Below, piece by piece: positions 34,404 to 43,957 of a stretch of 64,000 bases of DNA. How positions within the stretch are numbered: the first letter of the stretch is position 1; each line of letters opens with the position of its first letter. This DNA comes from Marinarcus sediminis (lineage in GTDB: Bacteria; Campylobacterota; Campylobacteria; Campylobacterales; Arcobacteraceae), in the NCBI RefSeq assembly GCF_048571275.1, contig NZ_CP182357.1, forward strand, positions 186,001 through 250,000, given 5' to 3'. Position numbers and translations under genes: made by a program. Under the pieces are notes generated by a model. It saw nothing but the letters and a program-made list of their open reading frames with translations. It searched no databases and was not told where the DNA came from.

Positions 34404-35987
34404 ATGATTAAAGTAAAAAGTATCTACCAACTTATTGTTTACAGTATTGTTTTTATTATTATCCTCATATCTTTTTTTACCTTTGTCATTATCACCAATG
34501 CCTTTAATGAATTTCAAGAAAAAATCAATATTATTGAGCAAAACAATCTTTCAAAACAAAAAGATTTAATCAAAGAAGATATCACCACTGCCATTAAAAT
34601 GATCGAATATATTCACAACAAATACAGAGGCATCAAAAGCGAAAGTGAAATACAAAAAGATGTCTTGCATGCTTTAGATACTATCCGAAAAGATCAAGAC
34701 ATCAATGACTATACTTTTATCTATAAATTTGATGGAACATCCATCTATTATCCTGCCCCTAAAAATAGAATCGGTGAAAATCTTTATGAGTTTACTGACC
34801 CCAATGGAATTAAAGTCATCAAAGAACTCATTGATGTCTCTAAAAAGAAAAATGGGGGATATGTAAAATACCTTTGGTACAAACCTGAAAAAGGCAGAAA
34901 CACAAAAAAAATATCTTATTCCCTTGCATATAAACCTTGGGGTTGGACTGTTGGGAAAGGGGTCTATTTAGATACCGTTGAAAAAGTCGTCAAACAGACC
35001 CAAGAAGAGTATGATCAAAAAATTGCCAACTATGTATTGCAAATCATCTCTTTGACCATTTTATTGATTTTATACTCCATTTTTATCTATAAAAATGCCA
35101 CCATTCTTATTGCAAATGAAGTACGAGAGATTGGAAAATATTTTAAAGAATCTGAAAATGAAGATAAACCCATCAATCAACACAAAATACTCTTTACTGA
35201 GTTTAGAACCATTGTAAATTATGCCAACGATGCCATGAGCAGCATTAAATATAAAACCCACCTGCTTGAAGATTTAAATAAAAACCTTGAAGATAAGGTG
35301 CAAGAGAAAACACAAGAACTCACCAACATCTTAGCTGCACAAAAAGAGTTTTTAAAAAAAGCTGTACATGAAATCAATACCCCGTTGTCAATCATACAAA
35401 CCAACATAGATTTGTATAAAATGAAAAACAGTGATAATGCCCATATACGAAACATCGAATCAGGTTCAAAAATCATCAACACCATCTATGAAGATTTGAG
35501 TTATATGATTAAAAAAGACAGAGTAGTCTACACCAAAACCGCACTTAACATATCCGATTATCTCAAATCACGTATTGAGTTTTTTAATGACATTGCCATT
35601 TCAAATAATCTCTTCTTTGTAACCAATATTGAGAGTGATATTTTTATTCATTTCAATGAAACAGAACTGCAAAGAGTCATTGACAATAACATCTCCAATG
35701 CCATTAAATACTCTTTTAAAGAGTCCCCTATTTTTATTAAACTTTTAACGATTGAAAATGAAGTGGAATTCCAAATTAAAACCAACTCCAAAACCATTAA
35801 AGACAGCACTAAAATCTTCGCCAATCAGTTTTACAGAGAGAATAAAGCCAAAGGAGGTTTTGGCTTAGGATTAAAAATAGTCAAAGAGATTTGTGATGAT
35901 AATTTGGTTATAATTGACTTGCAATCAGAAGATGATGAAACAAAATTTACATATAGGTTTAAAAAATATGAAAATACTACTGCTTGA
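34404..35987 (+). CDS. Cache-domain sensor histidine kinase
   Basis: A 527-residue membrane kinase. Membrane helix 1 (about 8-30) and helix 2 (about 208-226) flank a periplasmic single Cache domain with YTFIYKFDGTSIYYP and KPWGWTVGKGVYLD, a fold that often binds small carboxylates. The cytoplasmic part has a coiled coil and a HisKA box with phospho-acceptor His322 (VHEINTPLS). An ATPase domain follows with NNISNAIKYS and GGFGLGLKIVKEIC. It overlaps its response regulator gene by 20 bp. Given the acetate genes that follow, acetate or a related acid is the inferred signal. Confidence 0.88.
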   Translation: MIKVKSIYQLIVYSIVFIIILISFFTFVIITNAFNEFQEKINIIEQNNLSKQKDLIKEDITTAIKMIEYIHNKYRGIKSESEIQKDVLHALDTIRKDQDINDYTFIYKFDGTSIYYPAPKNRIGENLYEFTDPNGIKVIKELIDVSKKKNGGYVKYLWYKPEKGRNTKKISYSLAYKPWGWTVGKGVYLDTVEKVVKQTQEEYDQKIANYVLQIISLTILLILYSIFIYKNATILIANEVREIGKYFKESENEDKPINQHKILFTEFRTIVNYANDAMSSIKYKTHLLEDLNKNLEDKVQEKTQELTNILAAQKEFLKKAVHEINTPLSIIQTNIDLYKMKNSDNAHIRNIESGSKIINTIYEDLSYMIKKDRVVYTKTALNISDYLKSRIEFFNDIAISNNLFFVTNIESDIFIHFNETELQRVIDNNISNAIKYSFKESPIFIKLLTIENEVEFQIKTNSKTIKDSTKIFANQFYRENKAKGGFGLGLKIVKEICDDNLVIIDLQSEDDETKFTYRFKKYENTTA

Positions 35988-36630
35988 AGATGAATTGATG
36001 TTAAACAACTCTATAAAAGAGTATTTAACGGGCATAGGACACTTTGTGGAGAGCTTTACTGATGGACAACATGTTGTTGATAATATCCATACCAATTATG
36101 ACTTACTTATTTTGGATATCAATGTCCCTAGCCTTGATGGCTTTGAAATATTGGAGACATTAAATAAACAAAAGATTTTTATCCCTACTATTTTTATCAG
36201 TGCATTAAATGACATTGAAGATATTGCCAAGGGATATGAACTGGGATGTAAAGAGTATCTGAAAAAACCATTTCACTTAGCCGAGCTGGGCATTAAAATC
36301 AATCAAATTCTCAAAAGTGAACAACAAAGCACATCACACATTAAATTTTCAAAAAATTACTCCTATTCAAAAACCAATAAAACACTCTACTTTAATACTC
36401 AACCTCAAAATTTAACCAAAAAACAGTTGGATATCATTCATATTTTGGCTTTAAACATCAATATGATTGTCGATTTTGAACGATTTAGAATTGATGTTTG
36501 GGATGGAGAAGATATTGATAATCCCACAATTCGAGCCGAAATTTCACGATTGAAAAAGTCTTTAAAAGAAGACTTTATTAAAAATATTCGTGGATTAGGG
36601 TACAAAATAGACAGATATTATTCTTCATAA
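35968..36630 (+). CDS. OmpR-family response regulator
   Basis: A 220-residue regulator: receiver domain with LLLEDE acid pocket, phospho-acceptor Asp50 in LLILDINVPS and Lys in LKKPFHLAEL, then a winged-helix DNA-binding domain ending IRGLGYKIDRYYSS. I use ATG 35968 (MKILLLEDE), not the longer frame from 35914. It is paired with the overlapping Cache kinase. OmpR/PhoB-type domains bind direct repeats 10-11 bp apart, which is the geometry of the TGCTA repeats found at three promoters of this island. The link is inference. Confidence 0.9.
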   Translation: MKILLLEDELMLNNSIKEYLTGIGHFVESFTDGQHVVDNIHTNYDLLILDINVPSLDGFEILETLNKQKIFIPTIFISALNDIEDIAKGYELGCKEYLKKPFHLAELGIKINQILKSEQQSTSHIKFSKNYSYSKTNKTLYFNTQPQNLTKKQLDIIHILALNINMIVDFERFRIDVWDGEDIDNPTIRAEISRLKKSLKEDFIKNIRGLGYKIDRYYSS

Positions 36631-36639
36631 TTCCCCATA

Positions 36640-36662
36640 AAAGTACCATTTTATGGTACTTT
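36640..36662 (+). terminator. hairpin after the two-component operon
   Basis: A perfect 10-bp stem, AAAGTACCAT and ATGGTACTTT, around TTT, 9 bp after the regulator stop. The U-tract is only part of the stem, so it is a modest terminator. Confidence 0.6.
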
Positions 36663-36712
36663 GCAAAACTAATGTAAAAAAAATGTAAAAAAAACTTCTA
36701 AAATCACTTCAA

Positions 36713-36745
36713 TGCTATCCAATTGCTATTTACATCCTTTATACT
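36713..36745 (+). promoter_or_regulatory. TGCTA direct-repeat promoter, DUF4212-symporter operon
   Basis: TGCTA at 36713-36717 and 36724-36728 (11-bp period), then 11 bp to a -10 TATACT at 36740-36745. The second repeat covers the -35 position, as for PhoB-type activators. The same layout recurs before the ActP operon and pta. Confidence 0.65.
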
Positions 36746-36825
36746 GCTTTTGTTACTTTAGTAATGGCTAGGTAAATTTTTAAAAATTTATTTACTCATT
36801 AGGTAAAACTAAAAAAGGAGAACAG

Positions 36826-37080
36826 ATGAGTCCAGAAAAAGCAAAAGCTTATTGGAAAGAGAATATTACTACGATTCTAAAACTACTTGTGGTTTGGTTC
36901 GTTGTCTCTTTCGGTTGCGGGATTATTTTTATAGAACAACTCAATACGATTGAAATCAGTGGTGTTAAGTTAGGTTTTTGGTTTGCACAACAAGGTGCGA
37001 TATATGTATTTGTGATTTTAATTTTTGTCTATGTAAAACTAATGACAGGAATTGATGAAAAATACGGCGTACATGAATAG
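36826..37080 (+). CDS. small subunit of sodium/solute symporter (DUF4212)
   Basis: An 84-residue protein with two membrane helices (about 17-37 and 50-70), matching DUF4212. It has AYWKENITTILKLLVVWFVVSFGCGI at the start and FWFAQQGAIYVFVILIFVYV at the end. Such proteins are encoded directly before an SSS-family symporter and are thought to be its accessory subunit. Ribosome site AAAGGAG. It is 12 bp upstream of the symporter gene and behind the TGCTA promoter. Confidence 0.9.
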   Translation: MSPEKAKAYWKENITTILKLLVVWFVVSFGCGIIFIEQLNTIEISGVKLGFWFAQQGAIYVFVILIFVYVKLMTGIDEKYGVHE

Positions 37081-37092
37081 GAAAGGGATAGT

Positions 37093-38961
37093 ATGGAATT
37101 ACAATCATTAATTTACCTATTTGTAGGTATCTCATTTACAATATATATCGGTATTGCACTTTGGGCAAAAGCTGGTTCGACTAAAGAGTTTTATGTTGCT
37201 GGTGGTGGAGTTCACCCAATCGCAAACGGTATGGCAACTGCAGCGGATTGGATGTCAGCTGCATCATTTATCTCACTTGCTGGGATTATCTCTTTTAAAG
37301 GGAGTGATGCTGGAGCTTACCTAATGGGTTGGACGGGTGGATACGTTCTACTTGCAATGTTATTGGCACCTTATTTAAGAAAATTTGGTAAATTTACTGT
37401 TCCTGACTTCGTGGGTGACAGATACTATTCTGATGTAGCAAGAGTTGTTGCAGTTATCGGAGTTATCTTTGTTTCATTTACGTATGTGGCAGGTCAAATG
37501 AGAGGGGTTGGGATTGTTTTCTCAAGATTCTTACAAGTTGATGTAAATACAGGTGTACTTATTGGTATGGCAATCGTATTTTTCTACTCTGTTCTTGGTG
37601 GGATGAAAGGTATTACGTATACTCAAGTTGCTCAATATGTGGTAATGATTTTCGCATACATGATTCCTGCGATTTTCTTATCATTACAAGTAACAGATAC
37701 TTTTTTACCACAATTGGGTCTATTTGCTCAAACAACATTTGAATTTAATGACGGTATAAGAGTGATTCCAGAAGGGACTTACTTACTCCATGCCTTAGAT
37801 CAGTCAATAGCTGATTTGGGTTTCCAAGAGTATACTAAGCCAGGTAACTTATGGAACATGTTCATGTTAACAACAGCGTTAATGTTAGGAACAGCTGGTC
37901 TTCCACACGTTATTGTTAGATTCTTTACAGTACCAACGGTTAAAGATGCAAGAGTATCTGCAGGTTGGGCTTTAGTATTTATTGCGATTATGTATACAAC
38001 GATCTCTTCAGTTGCTGCATTCTCAAGAGTTAACTTAATTAAAAATGTTCAAAATGTGGATTATAAAGCGTTCGTAAACGGTGAATTAACTCACACTGAT
38101 GGTTCACCAAATAATGGTTCATGGTTCAAAACTTGGGAACAAGGTGGACTTTTAGCATGGACAGATAGAAATGGTGATGGTAAAATTCAATATGCTTCTG
38201 ATGCGGCATTTAATGGAAAACCTGCTTATGATGGACACAATTATGCAGAAGATGGTCACAGATTAACTACCAATGGTAAACCAGCAGCTAACTCAGGAAA
38301 AATTGAGAATGAGTTATATGTTGACAGAGATATCATGGTTTTAGCTAACCCTGAAATTGCAAACTTACCTAACTGGGTTATCGCATTCATTGCAGCTGGG
38401 GGTCTTGCAGCAGCACTATCAACAGCAGCGGGTCTGTTATTGGTAATTGCTTCATCTATCTCTCACGATTTGATGGGTCAAGTTATCTTCAAAGATAAAG
38501 AGACAGGTAAATCTACATTAAATGAGAAATCAGAGTTAATGTGGGCAAGAATTGCTTCTGTAGCTGCTATTTGTGTAGCAGGTTACTTAGGAATTAACCC
38601 TCCAGGTTTTGTTGCACAAGTTGTTGCATTTGCATTCGGTCTTGCTGCAGCTGCATTCTTCCCTACGATTATCCTTGGGGTATTTGATAAAAGAATGAAC
38701 AAAGAAGGTGCGATTGCTGGTATTTTAACAGGTCTTATCTTTACATTTGGATACATTATCTACTTCGTATTCTTGGGTGGAGACAAAGCAGACTATATCA
38801 TGGGAATTGCTCCAACTGGTATTGGTACACTTGGAACAATTTTACACTTAATTGTTGCATTCGTTGTATCTAGAATGACTCCAGAACCACCTACTCACAT
38901 TCAAGAGTTGGTAGAAAGAATTAGAATTCCTTCAGGTGCTGGTGAAGCTATCAATCACTAA
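37093..38961 (+). CDS. sodium:solute symporter, probable acetate/short-acid type
   Basis: A 622-residue SSS-family transporter with about 13 membrane helices. Core motifs: FYVAGGGVHPIANGMATAADWMSAASFISLAG and the LMLGTAGLPHVIVRFFTV region, also seen in the ActP protein of this window. It carries an insertion of about 70 residues (around 340-415) containing an EF-hand-like loop, TDRNGDGKIQY. It belongs to the VC_2705-type subfamily that occurs with DUF4212. Substrate inferred as acetate from family and neighbours. Confidence 0.88.
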   Translation: MELQSLIYLFVGISFTIYIGIALWAKAGSTKEFYVAGGGVHPIANGMATAADWMSAASFISLAGIISFKGSDAGAYLMGWTGGYVLLAMLLAPYLRKFGKFTVPDFVGDRYYSDVARVVAVIGVIFVSFTYVAGQMRGVGIVFSRFLQVDVNTGVLIGMAIVFFYSVLGGMKGITYTQVAQYVVMIFAYMIPAIFLSLQVTDTFLPQLGLFAQTTFEFNDGIRVIPEGTYLLHALDQSIADLGFQEYTKPGNLWNMFMLTTALMLGTAGLPHVIVRFFTVPTVKDARVSAGWALVFIAIMYTTISSVAAFSRVNLIKNVQNVDYKAFVNGELTHTDGSPNNGSWFKTWEQGGLLAWTDRNGDGKIQYASDAAFNGKPAYDGHNYAEDGHRLTTNGKPAANSGKIENELYVDRDIMVLANPEIANLPNWVIAFIAAGGLAAALSTAAGLLLVIASSISHDLMGQVIFKDKETGKSTLNEKSELMWARIASVAAICVAGYLGINPPGFVAQVVAFAFGLAAAAFFPTIILGVFDKRMNKEGAIAGILTGLIFTFGYIIYFVFLGGDKADYIMGIAPTGIGTLGTILHLIVAFVVSRMTPEPPTHIQELVERIRIPSGAGEAINH

Positions 38962-38969
38962 AATTGTGA

Positions 38970-39013
38970 TACTATTATAAGTATGCCTTCGGGCATACTT
39001 TATAGTATTTTTT
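38970..39013 (+). terminator. strong terminator after symporter 1
   Basis: Stem AAGTATGCC/GGCATACTT closed by a TTCG tetraloop (38988-38991), extended after a small bulge by ATACTAT/ATAGTAT and followed by seven T. Confidence 0.85.
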
Positions 39014-39019
39014 TATATT

Positions 39020-39064
39020 AACTCTCTTTAAATATTTTACGCGAACAAATGCCTAAAGAGAGTT
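39020..39064. repeat. inverted repeat upstream of DUF294 gene 1
   Basis: AACTCTCTTTA (39020-39030) and TAAAGAGAGTT (39054-39064), perfect 11-bp arms with a 23-nt spacer. It lies 38 bp before the ATG at 39103. It may be an operator or an mRNA leader hairpin. Confidence 0.55.
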
Positions 39065-39102
39065 GATATAAAAAAGTACTAATCTCAAAACTAAGGTTTC
39101 TT

Positions 39103-40917
39103 ATGAGTCTTCGAGATCAAGAATCTTTCCTATCGCACATCCACCCTTTTGAAGTTTTAACCCCAGAACAGATGAATGAGTGTATTAAACATATGGATAT
39201 TGCTTATTATCCCAAAGATACCACACTTTTAAGTCCTGAAAAATTAACGAATCATTTTTTTATCATCATCAAAGGCACAGTACATGAGTATAAAGAGGAT
39301 GAAATGATCATGGATTTTCACCAAGAGGACTCTTTTGATGCCAATTCTCTCATTTATGGACGATGCAAAAATACCTTTAAAGTTTATGAAGATTTGATCT
39401 GTTATGAACTGAAAAAAAATGTTTTTCTCAAACTCATTGAAGAGAATGAAGAGTTTAAAAATTTCTTTTTAAATAATTTGGTCAGTAAAATTCAAAAACT
39501 GAAAAATATTGAGTATAACTCAGGCATCTCCTCTTTTATGATTGCAAAAGTGGATGATACCATGATGCATGAAACCTGCATGGTAGAAGTGGGAACAAAA
39601 CTCATTGATGCCATTGAAAAATCCATTGAATACAAAACATCGACGATTATTGTTCAAAAAGATAAAGAGTATGGCATTATTACCGATTCACTTTTAAAAA
39701 TGAAAGTCCTTTTAGAAGGAAGAGATCTCAATATTCCTGTCGAAGAGATTGCAATATTTCCGTTGGTATCCATACAAAATGATGATTATTTGTTTGATGC
39801 TTTTAGTTTATTGATTAAAAAAAATATCAAAAGAGTTGGAGTAAAAAACAGCAAAGGTGAAATGATTGGAATTTTAGAACAAATTGATGTCCTCTCTCAC
39901 TTTGCAAACCACACCTATATTGTTGATTCAAAAATTAAAAAAGCCAAAAAAATTGAAGATTTAAAAAGTGCCAGTATTGATTTAATCAACACCATTAAAA
40001 CACTCAATGCCAAAGGGGTAAAAGTTCAACACATTTCAAGTTTGATTGGGCAATTAAATTTGAAAGTATACAACAAACTTTATGAGATGGTTGTGCCAAA
40101 AGAGCTTCAAAAAGATGCCTGTTTTATTGTTATGGGAAGTGAAGGACGAAATGAACAAATCATTAAAACCGACCAAGATAATGCCCTTGTTGTTCGAGAT
40201 GGCATAGATGTTCAACTCTATGTGCCTCATATGCAAAAATTCACAGAGATATTGATTGATTTTGGTTATCCTCCTTGTGAGGGGAATATCATGGTTTCAA
40301 ACCCATTTTGGTGCAAAACGGTGCAAGAGTATAAAAATGAGACCGCTCGATGGATTGAGGCTCCCGGTATGCAAAACTACATGGACTTAGCGATATTTTT
40401 TGACTCCTTTGCCGTAGCTGGGAATAAAAAACTCTTAATTGATTTAAAAGATGACTTGTTTCATAAACTGCACGATAAAGATGTCTTTATGGCCTATTTT
40501 GCCAAAGCGACTTTGGCCTTTGATACGCCCAATAAAATTGCAAACTTTATGACCAAAGTGCACTATATTGATCTTAAAAAAACAGGGGTATTTCCTATTG
40601 TTCAAGGGATTAGAAGTTTAGCACTTCGTGAAAAAATCAGAGAAACTACCACGGTGAAACGAATTAAAATATTGGAAGATAAAAAAATCATTGATTCGGA
40701 TTTGGCCAATGAATTACTTGAAGCTTTTGATGTGTTAAACACTTTACGTTTAAAAGCGCAACTGATTAAACTTCAAGATGGAAAACCTTTGGATAATACT
40801 ATCGATACTCACACGTTAGGAAAAATAGAGAGAGATTTACTCAAAGACAGTTTCAAAATTGTCAATGATTTTAAAAAATTTATCTCATATACTTTTAAAA
40901 TTGATAAGATCTTATAA
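39103..40917 (+). CDS. cNMP-binding/CBS/DUF294 nucleotidyltransferase-like protein, copy 1
   Basis: A 604-residue soluble protein. It has a cyclic-nucleotide-binding-like domain (about 15-135), two CBS motifs (about 155-275; ITDSLLKMKVLLEGR, IGILEQIDVLSHFA) and a GlnD-like nucleotidyltransferase domain with MGSEGRNEQIIKTDQDNALV. It ends with a DUF294 C-terminal helical domain. The set occurs beside SSS acetate transporters and is probably a nucleotide-sensing regulator. The gene shares its last base with the start of the exonuclease gene (ATG overlapping the stop). Paralogue at 43958. Confidence 0.88.
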   Translation: MSLRDQESFLSHIHPFEVLTPEQMNECIKHMDIAYYPKDTTLLSPEKLTNHFFIIIKGTVHEYKEDEMIMDFHQEDSFDANSLIYGRCKNTFKVYEDLICYELKKNVFLKLIEENEEFKNFFLNNLVSKIQKLKNIEYNSGISSFMIAKVDDTMMHETCMVEVGTKLIDAIEKSIEYKTSTIIVQKDKEYGIITDSLLKMKVLLEGRDLNIPVEEIAIFPLVSIQNDDYLFDAFSLLIKKNIKRVGVKNSKGEMIGILEQIDVLSHFANHTYIVDSKIKKAKKIEDLKSASIDLINTIKTLNAKGVKVQHISSLIGQLNLKVYNKLYEMVVPKELQKDACFIVMGSEGRNEQIIKTDQDNALVVRDGIDVQLYVPHMQKFTEILIDFGYPPCEGNIMVSNPFWCKTVQEYKNETARWIEAPGMQNYMDLAIFFDSFAVAGNKKLLIDLKDDLFHKLHDKDVFMAYFAKATLAFDTPNKIANFMTKVHYIDLKKTGVFPIVQGIRSLALREKIRETTTVKRIKILEDKKIIDSDLANELLEAFDVLNTLRLKAQLIKLQDGKPLDNTIDTHTLGKIERDLLKDSFKIVNDFKKFISYTFKIDKIL

Positions 40918-41549
40918 TGTTCAAACAAATCTGGCAAAAATGGCAAAAATCAAAACTGATAGATCCCAAATATCTCTACTTGTTTGATGAAGAACCCAAA
41001 GATGAATATGTCTGTTTGGATTGCGAAACAACAGGACTTAATCCCAAAAAAGATGAAATCATCTCAATTGGTGCAGTCATTATCAAAGAGAATAAAATTC
41101 TCATGAGTCAAACCTTTAATATTTTTGTCAAACCCTCAAAAAAAGTCACCAAAGAATCGATTCTTATTCATCAAATTCGACCTGTAGATTTGGAAAATGC
41201 CGTTTCACCCAAAAAAGCCATTTATGAACTGCTAGAATTTATTGGAAATCGAGCCATTGTAGGTTACTACATTAAATTTGACATTGCTATGATCAGCAAA
41301 TACACCAAAAAGTATATTGGCATAAAACTTCCCAATCGAAATATCGAAGTCTCTTCTATGTACTATAAAACTCGACCAAAAAACTCCGAGTACCAATTTA
41401 TTGATTTAAAATTTGATACCATCATGAAAGAGTTAGCCATTCCAACATTGGGAAAACATGATGCACTCAATGATGCCATTATGACCTCCATGATGTTTTT
41501 AAAATTACGGTTAATGACACCCGCACACTCAACATTTTATGAAGGTTAA
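40917..41549 (+). CDS. DEDDh 3'-5' exonuclease (DnaQ-like), copy 1
   Basis: A 210-residue exonuclease with ExoI CLDCETTGLNPKKDEIISIGAV, ExoII GYYIKFDIAMI and ExoIII GKHDALNDAIMT, so all four acidic residues and the His are present. It resembles the epsilon subunit family but lacks polymerase links. The gene follows the DUF294 gene with a 1-base overlap. Its link to acetate transport is conserved in other proteobacteria, but its function there is unknown. Paralogue at 45792. Confidence 0.9.
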   Translation: MFKQIWQKWQKSKLIDPKYLYLFDEEPKDEYVCLDCETTGLNPKKDEIISIGAVIIKENKILMSQTFNIFVKPSKKVTKESILIHQIRPVDLENAVSPKKAIYELLEFIGNRAIVGYYIKFDIAMISKYTKKYIGIKLPNRNIEVSSMYYKTRPKNSEYQFIDLKFDTIMKELAIPTLGKHDALNDAIMTSMMFLKLRLMTPAHSTFYEG

Positions 41550-41829
41550 TTTTTACCAAACCCCCAATTCATTTTTCACTGCTTTTTAAGAGAAGAAAAC
41601 AGACACATTTTACTTTTGTGTTTCAATTGGTTACATGATTTTTGGGCACCCAATTTTTTAATTAATTATGCTTCCTTATTATTTAAATGCTACGTTAATG
41701 CTACGTTCGGATGTTTTAATGCTATTTTACATTAAAATTTTTAGCATTAATGCATAAAAAAAATGATCGTGTAAATATCATAAAACTTAATATTATACTA
41801 ATATTAAGAAAACCTAATGGAGGAAGAGA
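41550..41829 (+). promoter_or_regulatory. regulatory region with three TGCTA sites before actP operon
   Basis: TGCTA at 41688-41692 and 41699-41703 (11 bp apart), then 11 bp to TTTAAT (41715-41720). A third TGCTA at 41720-41724 overlaps it. TTAATGCTA (41716-41724) and TAGCATTAA (41742-41750) form a perfect 9-bp inverted repeat. A second candidate -10, TATACT, is at 41794-41799. No gene is seen in 41550-41687. Confidence 0.65.
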
Positions 41830-42147
41830 ATGAACGAAGAATTAGCCGAAAGAATCAAAGCTAACCCTAAGTACAAAGAGCTTGTTTCAAAAAGAACAAG
41901 TTTTGCTTTAAAACTTGGTTTTTTTGTACTTGCAATATTTTATGCATTTATCTTAGTTATCGCATTTGACAAAGAGTTACTTGCAACAAAATTGAGCGAT
42001 GCAGGAGTAATGACAATTGCATTCCCTGTAGCTGCAGCAATTATTGTTATCAGTTTTATTACAACACTGATTTATGTAAGAAGAGCAAATGGAGAGTTTG
42101 AAGACTTAACCGATGCAATTAGAGAAGATGTAAAGGACGCTTTATGA
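41830..42147 (+). CDS. DUF485 small membrane protein of acetate permease
   Basis: A 105-residue protein with two membrane helices (about 28-45 and 58-82). The N-terminal KYKELVSKRTSFALKLGFFVLAIFYAFIL segment is typical of DUF485 proteins such as YjcH, which precede actP. It overlaps actP by ATGA, so translation is coupled. Ribosome site GGAGGAAG. Confidence 0.92.
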   Translation: MNEELAERIKANPKYKELVSKRTSFALKLGFFVLAIFYAFILVIAFDKELLATKLSDAGVMTIAFPVAAAIIVISFITTLIYVRRANGEFEDLTDAIREDVKDAL

Positions 42148-43805
42148 TTAGAATTTTATCTGCTTTAACTTTAATGGCAATCGCTGCATTCGCAGGTGGT
42201 GATGCTACATTTGAAGTTGCAAAAAGAGATGTAAATGTACCTGCAATTGTCATGTTTTTTGTCTTTGTTGGTGCAACACTGGGAATTACGTATTGGGCTG
42301 CTAAAAAAACAAAATCAGCAAGTGATTTTTATACTGCTGGTGGAGGAATTACTGGGTTCCAAAATGGTATGGCAATTGCAGGAGATTATATGTCTGCAGC
42401 GTCATTTTTAGGTATTTCTGGTTTAGTATATTTACAAGGGTTTGATGGACTTGTATATGCAGTTGGATTTTTAGTTGGTTGGCCTGTTATTTTATTCTTA
42501 ATGGCTGAAAAATTAAGAAACTTAGGTAAATTTACATTTGCAGATATTGCAGCTTACAGATTGGGTCAAAAAGAGATCAGAACATTGGCTGCTTTTGGTT
42601 CTTTGGCGGTTGTAACGTTATATCTTATTGCCCAAATGGTAGGTTCTGGAAAACTGATTCAAGTACTGTTTGGTCTTCCTTACGAATATGCTGTTATCTT
42701 AGTGGGTATTATGATGATTATTTACGTAACATTTGGTGGAATGTTAGCAACGACTTGGGTACAAATCATTAAAGCGATTTTACTGCTTTCAGGTGTAACA
42801 TTCATGGGATTTGTCATCATGTATAACTTTGGTTTCTCATTTGAAGCACTCGCTGAAAAAGCAGTTGCTACTCATGCTTGGGGACAAGATATTATGGCAC
42901 CTTCTGATAAAGGTAAAATTACGGATCCTGTTTCTGCGATTTCTTTAGGTTTAGCTCTTATGTTAGGAACAGCTGGTTTACCTCACGTTCTTATGAGATT
43001 CTTTACAGTAGGTAATGCAAAAGAAGCTCGTAAATCTGTGGTTTACGCAACTGGATTTATTGGTTATTTCTATCTTGTCATTGCCATCATTGGTTTGGGT
43101 GCCATTGTTTACTTAACGCCTGAAAATGCACCTGAATTTTTTGTTGATGGTAAGCTTTTTGGTGGTGGGAACATGGCCGCCATTCACTTATCTAAAGTCG
43201 TAGGTGGAAATATCTTTTTAGGATTCATTTCAGCCGTTGCATTCGCTACAATTTTAGCGGTTGTTTCTGGATTGACACTTGCAGGTGCATCAGCAATATC
43301 ACACGATATTTATGCCAATGTTATTTGTAAAGAGGGTGAAGCAAATGAAGCAAAAGAGATGAGAATTTCTAAAATTGCGGTTATTGCTATTGGTATCATT
43401 GGTGTTATTTTAGGTATTGCTTTTGAGCACCAAAATATTGCATTCATGGTTGGTTTGGCGTTTGCAATTGCAGCAAGTGCAAACTTCCCTATTTTATTCC
43501 TTTCAATTTATTGGTCTAAATTAACCACAAGAGGTGCTGTTTTAGGTGGTTCTTTAGGGTTAATTACCGCTGTTGTACTGGTTATTTTAGGTCCAGTTGT
43601 TTGGGTTAAAATTTTAGGAAATGCAACGGCAATTTTCCCATATTCTTACCCTGCTCTTTTCTCTGTAACTGCAGCATTTATTGGTATTTGGTTCTTCTCA
43701 ATTACCGATAAATCTGAAAGAGGAAAAAGAGAGATTGAACTGTTTGAACCACAAATTGTTCGAGCAGAGACTGGTTTCGGAGCAGATGGAGCTGTTGAAC
43801 ACTAG
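42144..43805 (+). CDS. actP: cation/acetate symporter ActP
   Basis: A 553-residue SSS-family Na+-coupled acetate carrier with about 13 helices. Residues 1-17 form a cleavable-signal-like segment, as in E. coli ActP. Signature regions: FYTAGGGITGFQNGMAIAGDYMSAASFLGISG, and AISLGLALMLGTAGLPHVLMRFFTV. It is distinct from the symporter at 37093 (no EF-hand insertion, DUF485 rather than DUF4212 partner). Confidence 0.92.
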   Translation: MIRILSALTLMAIAAFAGGDATFEVAKRDVNVPAIVMFFVFVGATLGITYWAAKKTKSASDFYTAGGGITGFQNGMAIAGDYMSAASFLGISGLVYLQGFDGLVYAVGFLVGWPVILFLMAEKLRNLGKFTFADIAAYRLGQKEIRTLAAFGSLAVVTLYLIAQMVGSGKLIQVLFGLPYEYAVILVGIMMIIYVTFGGMLATTWVQIIKAILLLSGVTFMGFVIMYNFGFSFEALAEKAVATHAWGQDIMAPSDKGKITDPVSAISLGLALMLGTAGLPHVLMRFFTVGNAKEARKSVVYATGFIGYFYLVIAIIGLGAIVYLTPENAPEFFVDGKLFGGGNMAAIHLSKVVGGNIFLGFISAVAFATILAVVSGLTLAGASAISHDIYANVICKEGEANEAKEMRISKIAVIAIGIIGVILGIAFEHQNIAFMVGLAFAIAASANFPILFLSIYWSKLTTRGAVLGGSLGLITAVVLVILGPVVWVKILGNATAIFPYSYPALFSVTAAFIGIWFFSITDKSERGKREIELFEPQIVRAETGFGADGAVEH

Positions 43806-43819
43806 TTTTAAAAGGGTTT

Positions 43820-43853
43820 CCAAAGAGATTTTTCTCTTTGGTACCACTTTTTT
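43820..43853 (+). terminator. terminator after actP
   Basis: Stem CCAAAGAGA/TCTCTTTGG with a TTTT loop (43820-43841), followed by a T-rich run. Confidence 0.8.
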
Positions 43854-43894
43854 ATTTTTAATAGACCACTAAACTCTCTTCAAAAAAGAGTAAG

Positions 43895-43935
43895 TTTTTT
43901 AATATTTATATCACTTTACAGTAAATATTAAAAAA
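43895..43935. repeat. perfect inverted repeat upstream of DUF294 gene 2
   Basis: TTTTTTAATATTTA (43895-43908) and TAAATATTAAAAAA (43922-43935), 14-bp arms with a 13-nt spacer, 22 bp before the ATG at 43958. Its placement parallels the repeat before the first DUF294 gene. Confidence 0.55.
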
Positions 43936-43957
43936 TTCACTTTGGGGGAAACAGAGC

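Noticed and set aside
35914..36630. Longer start for the OmpR-type regulator at 35914
   Set aside because: The receiver fold begins at MKILLLEDE (35968), and the extra 18 residues fall in the kinase frame overlap.
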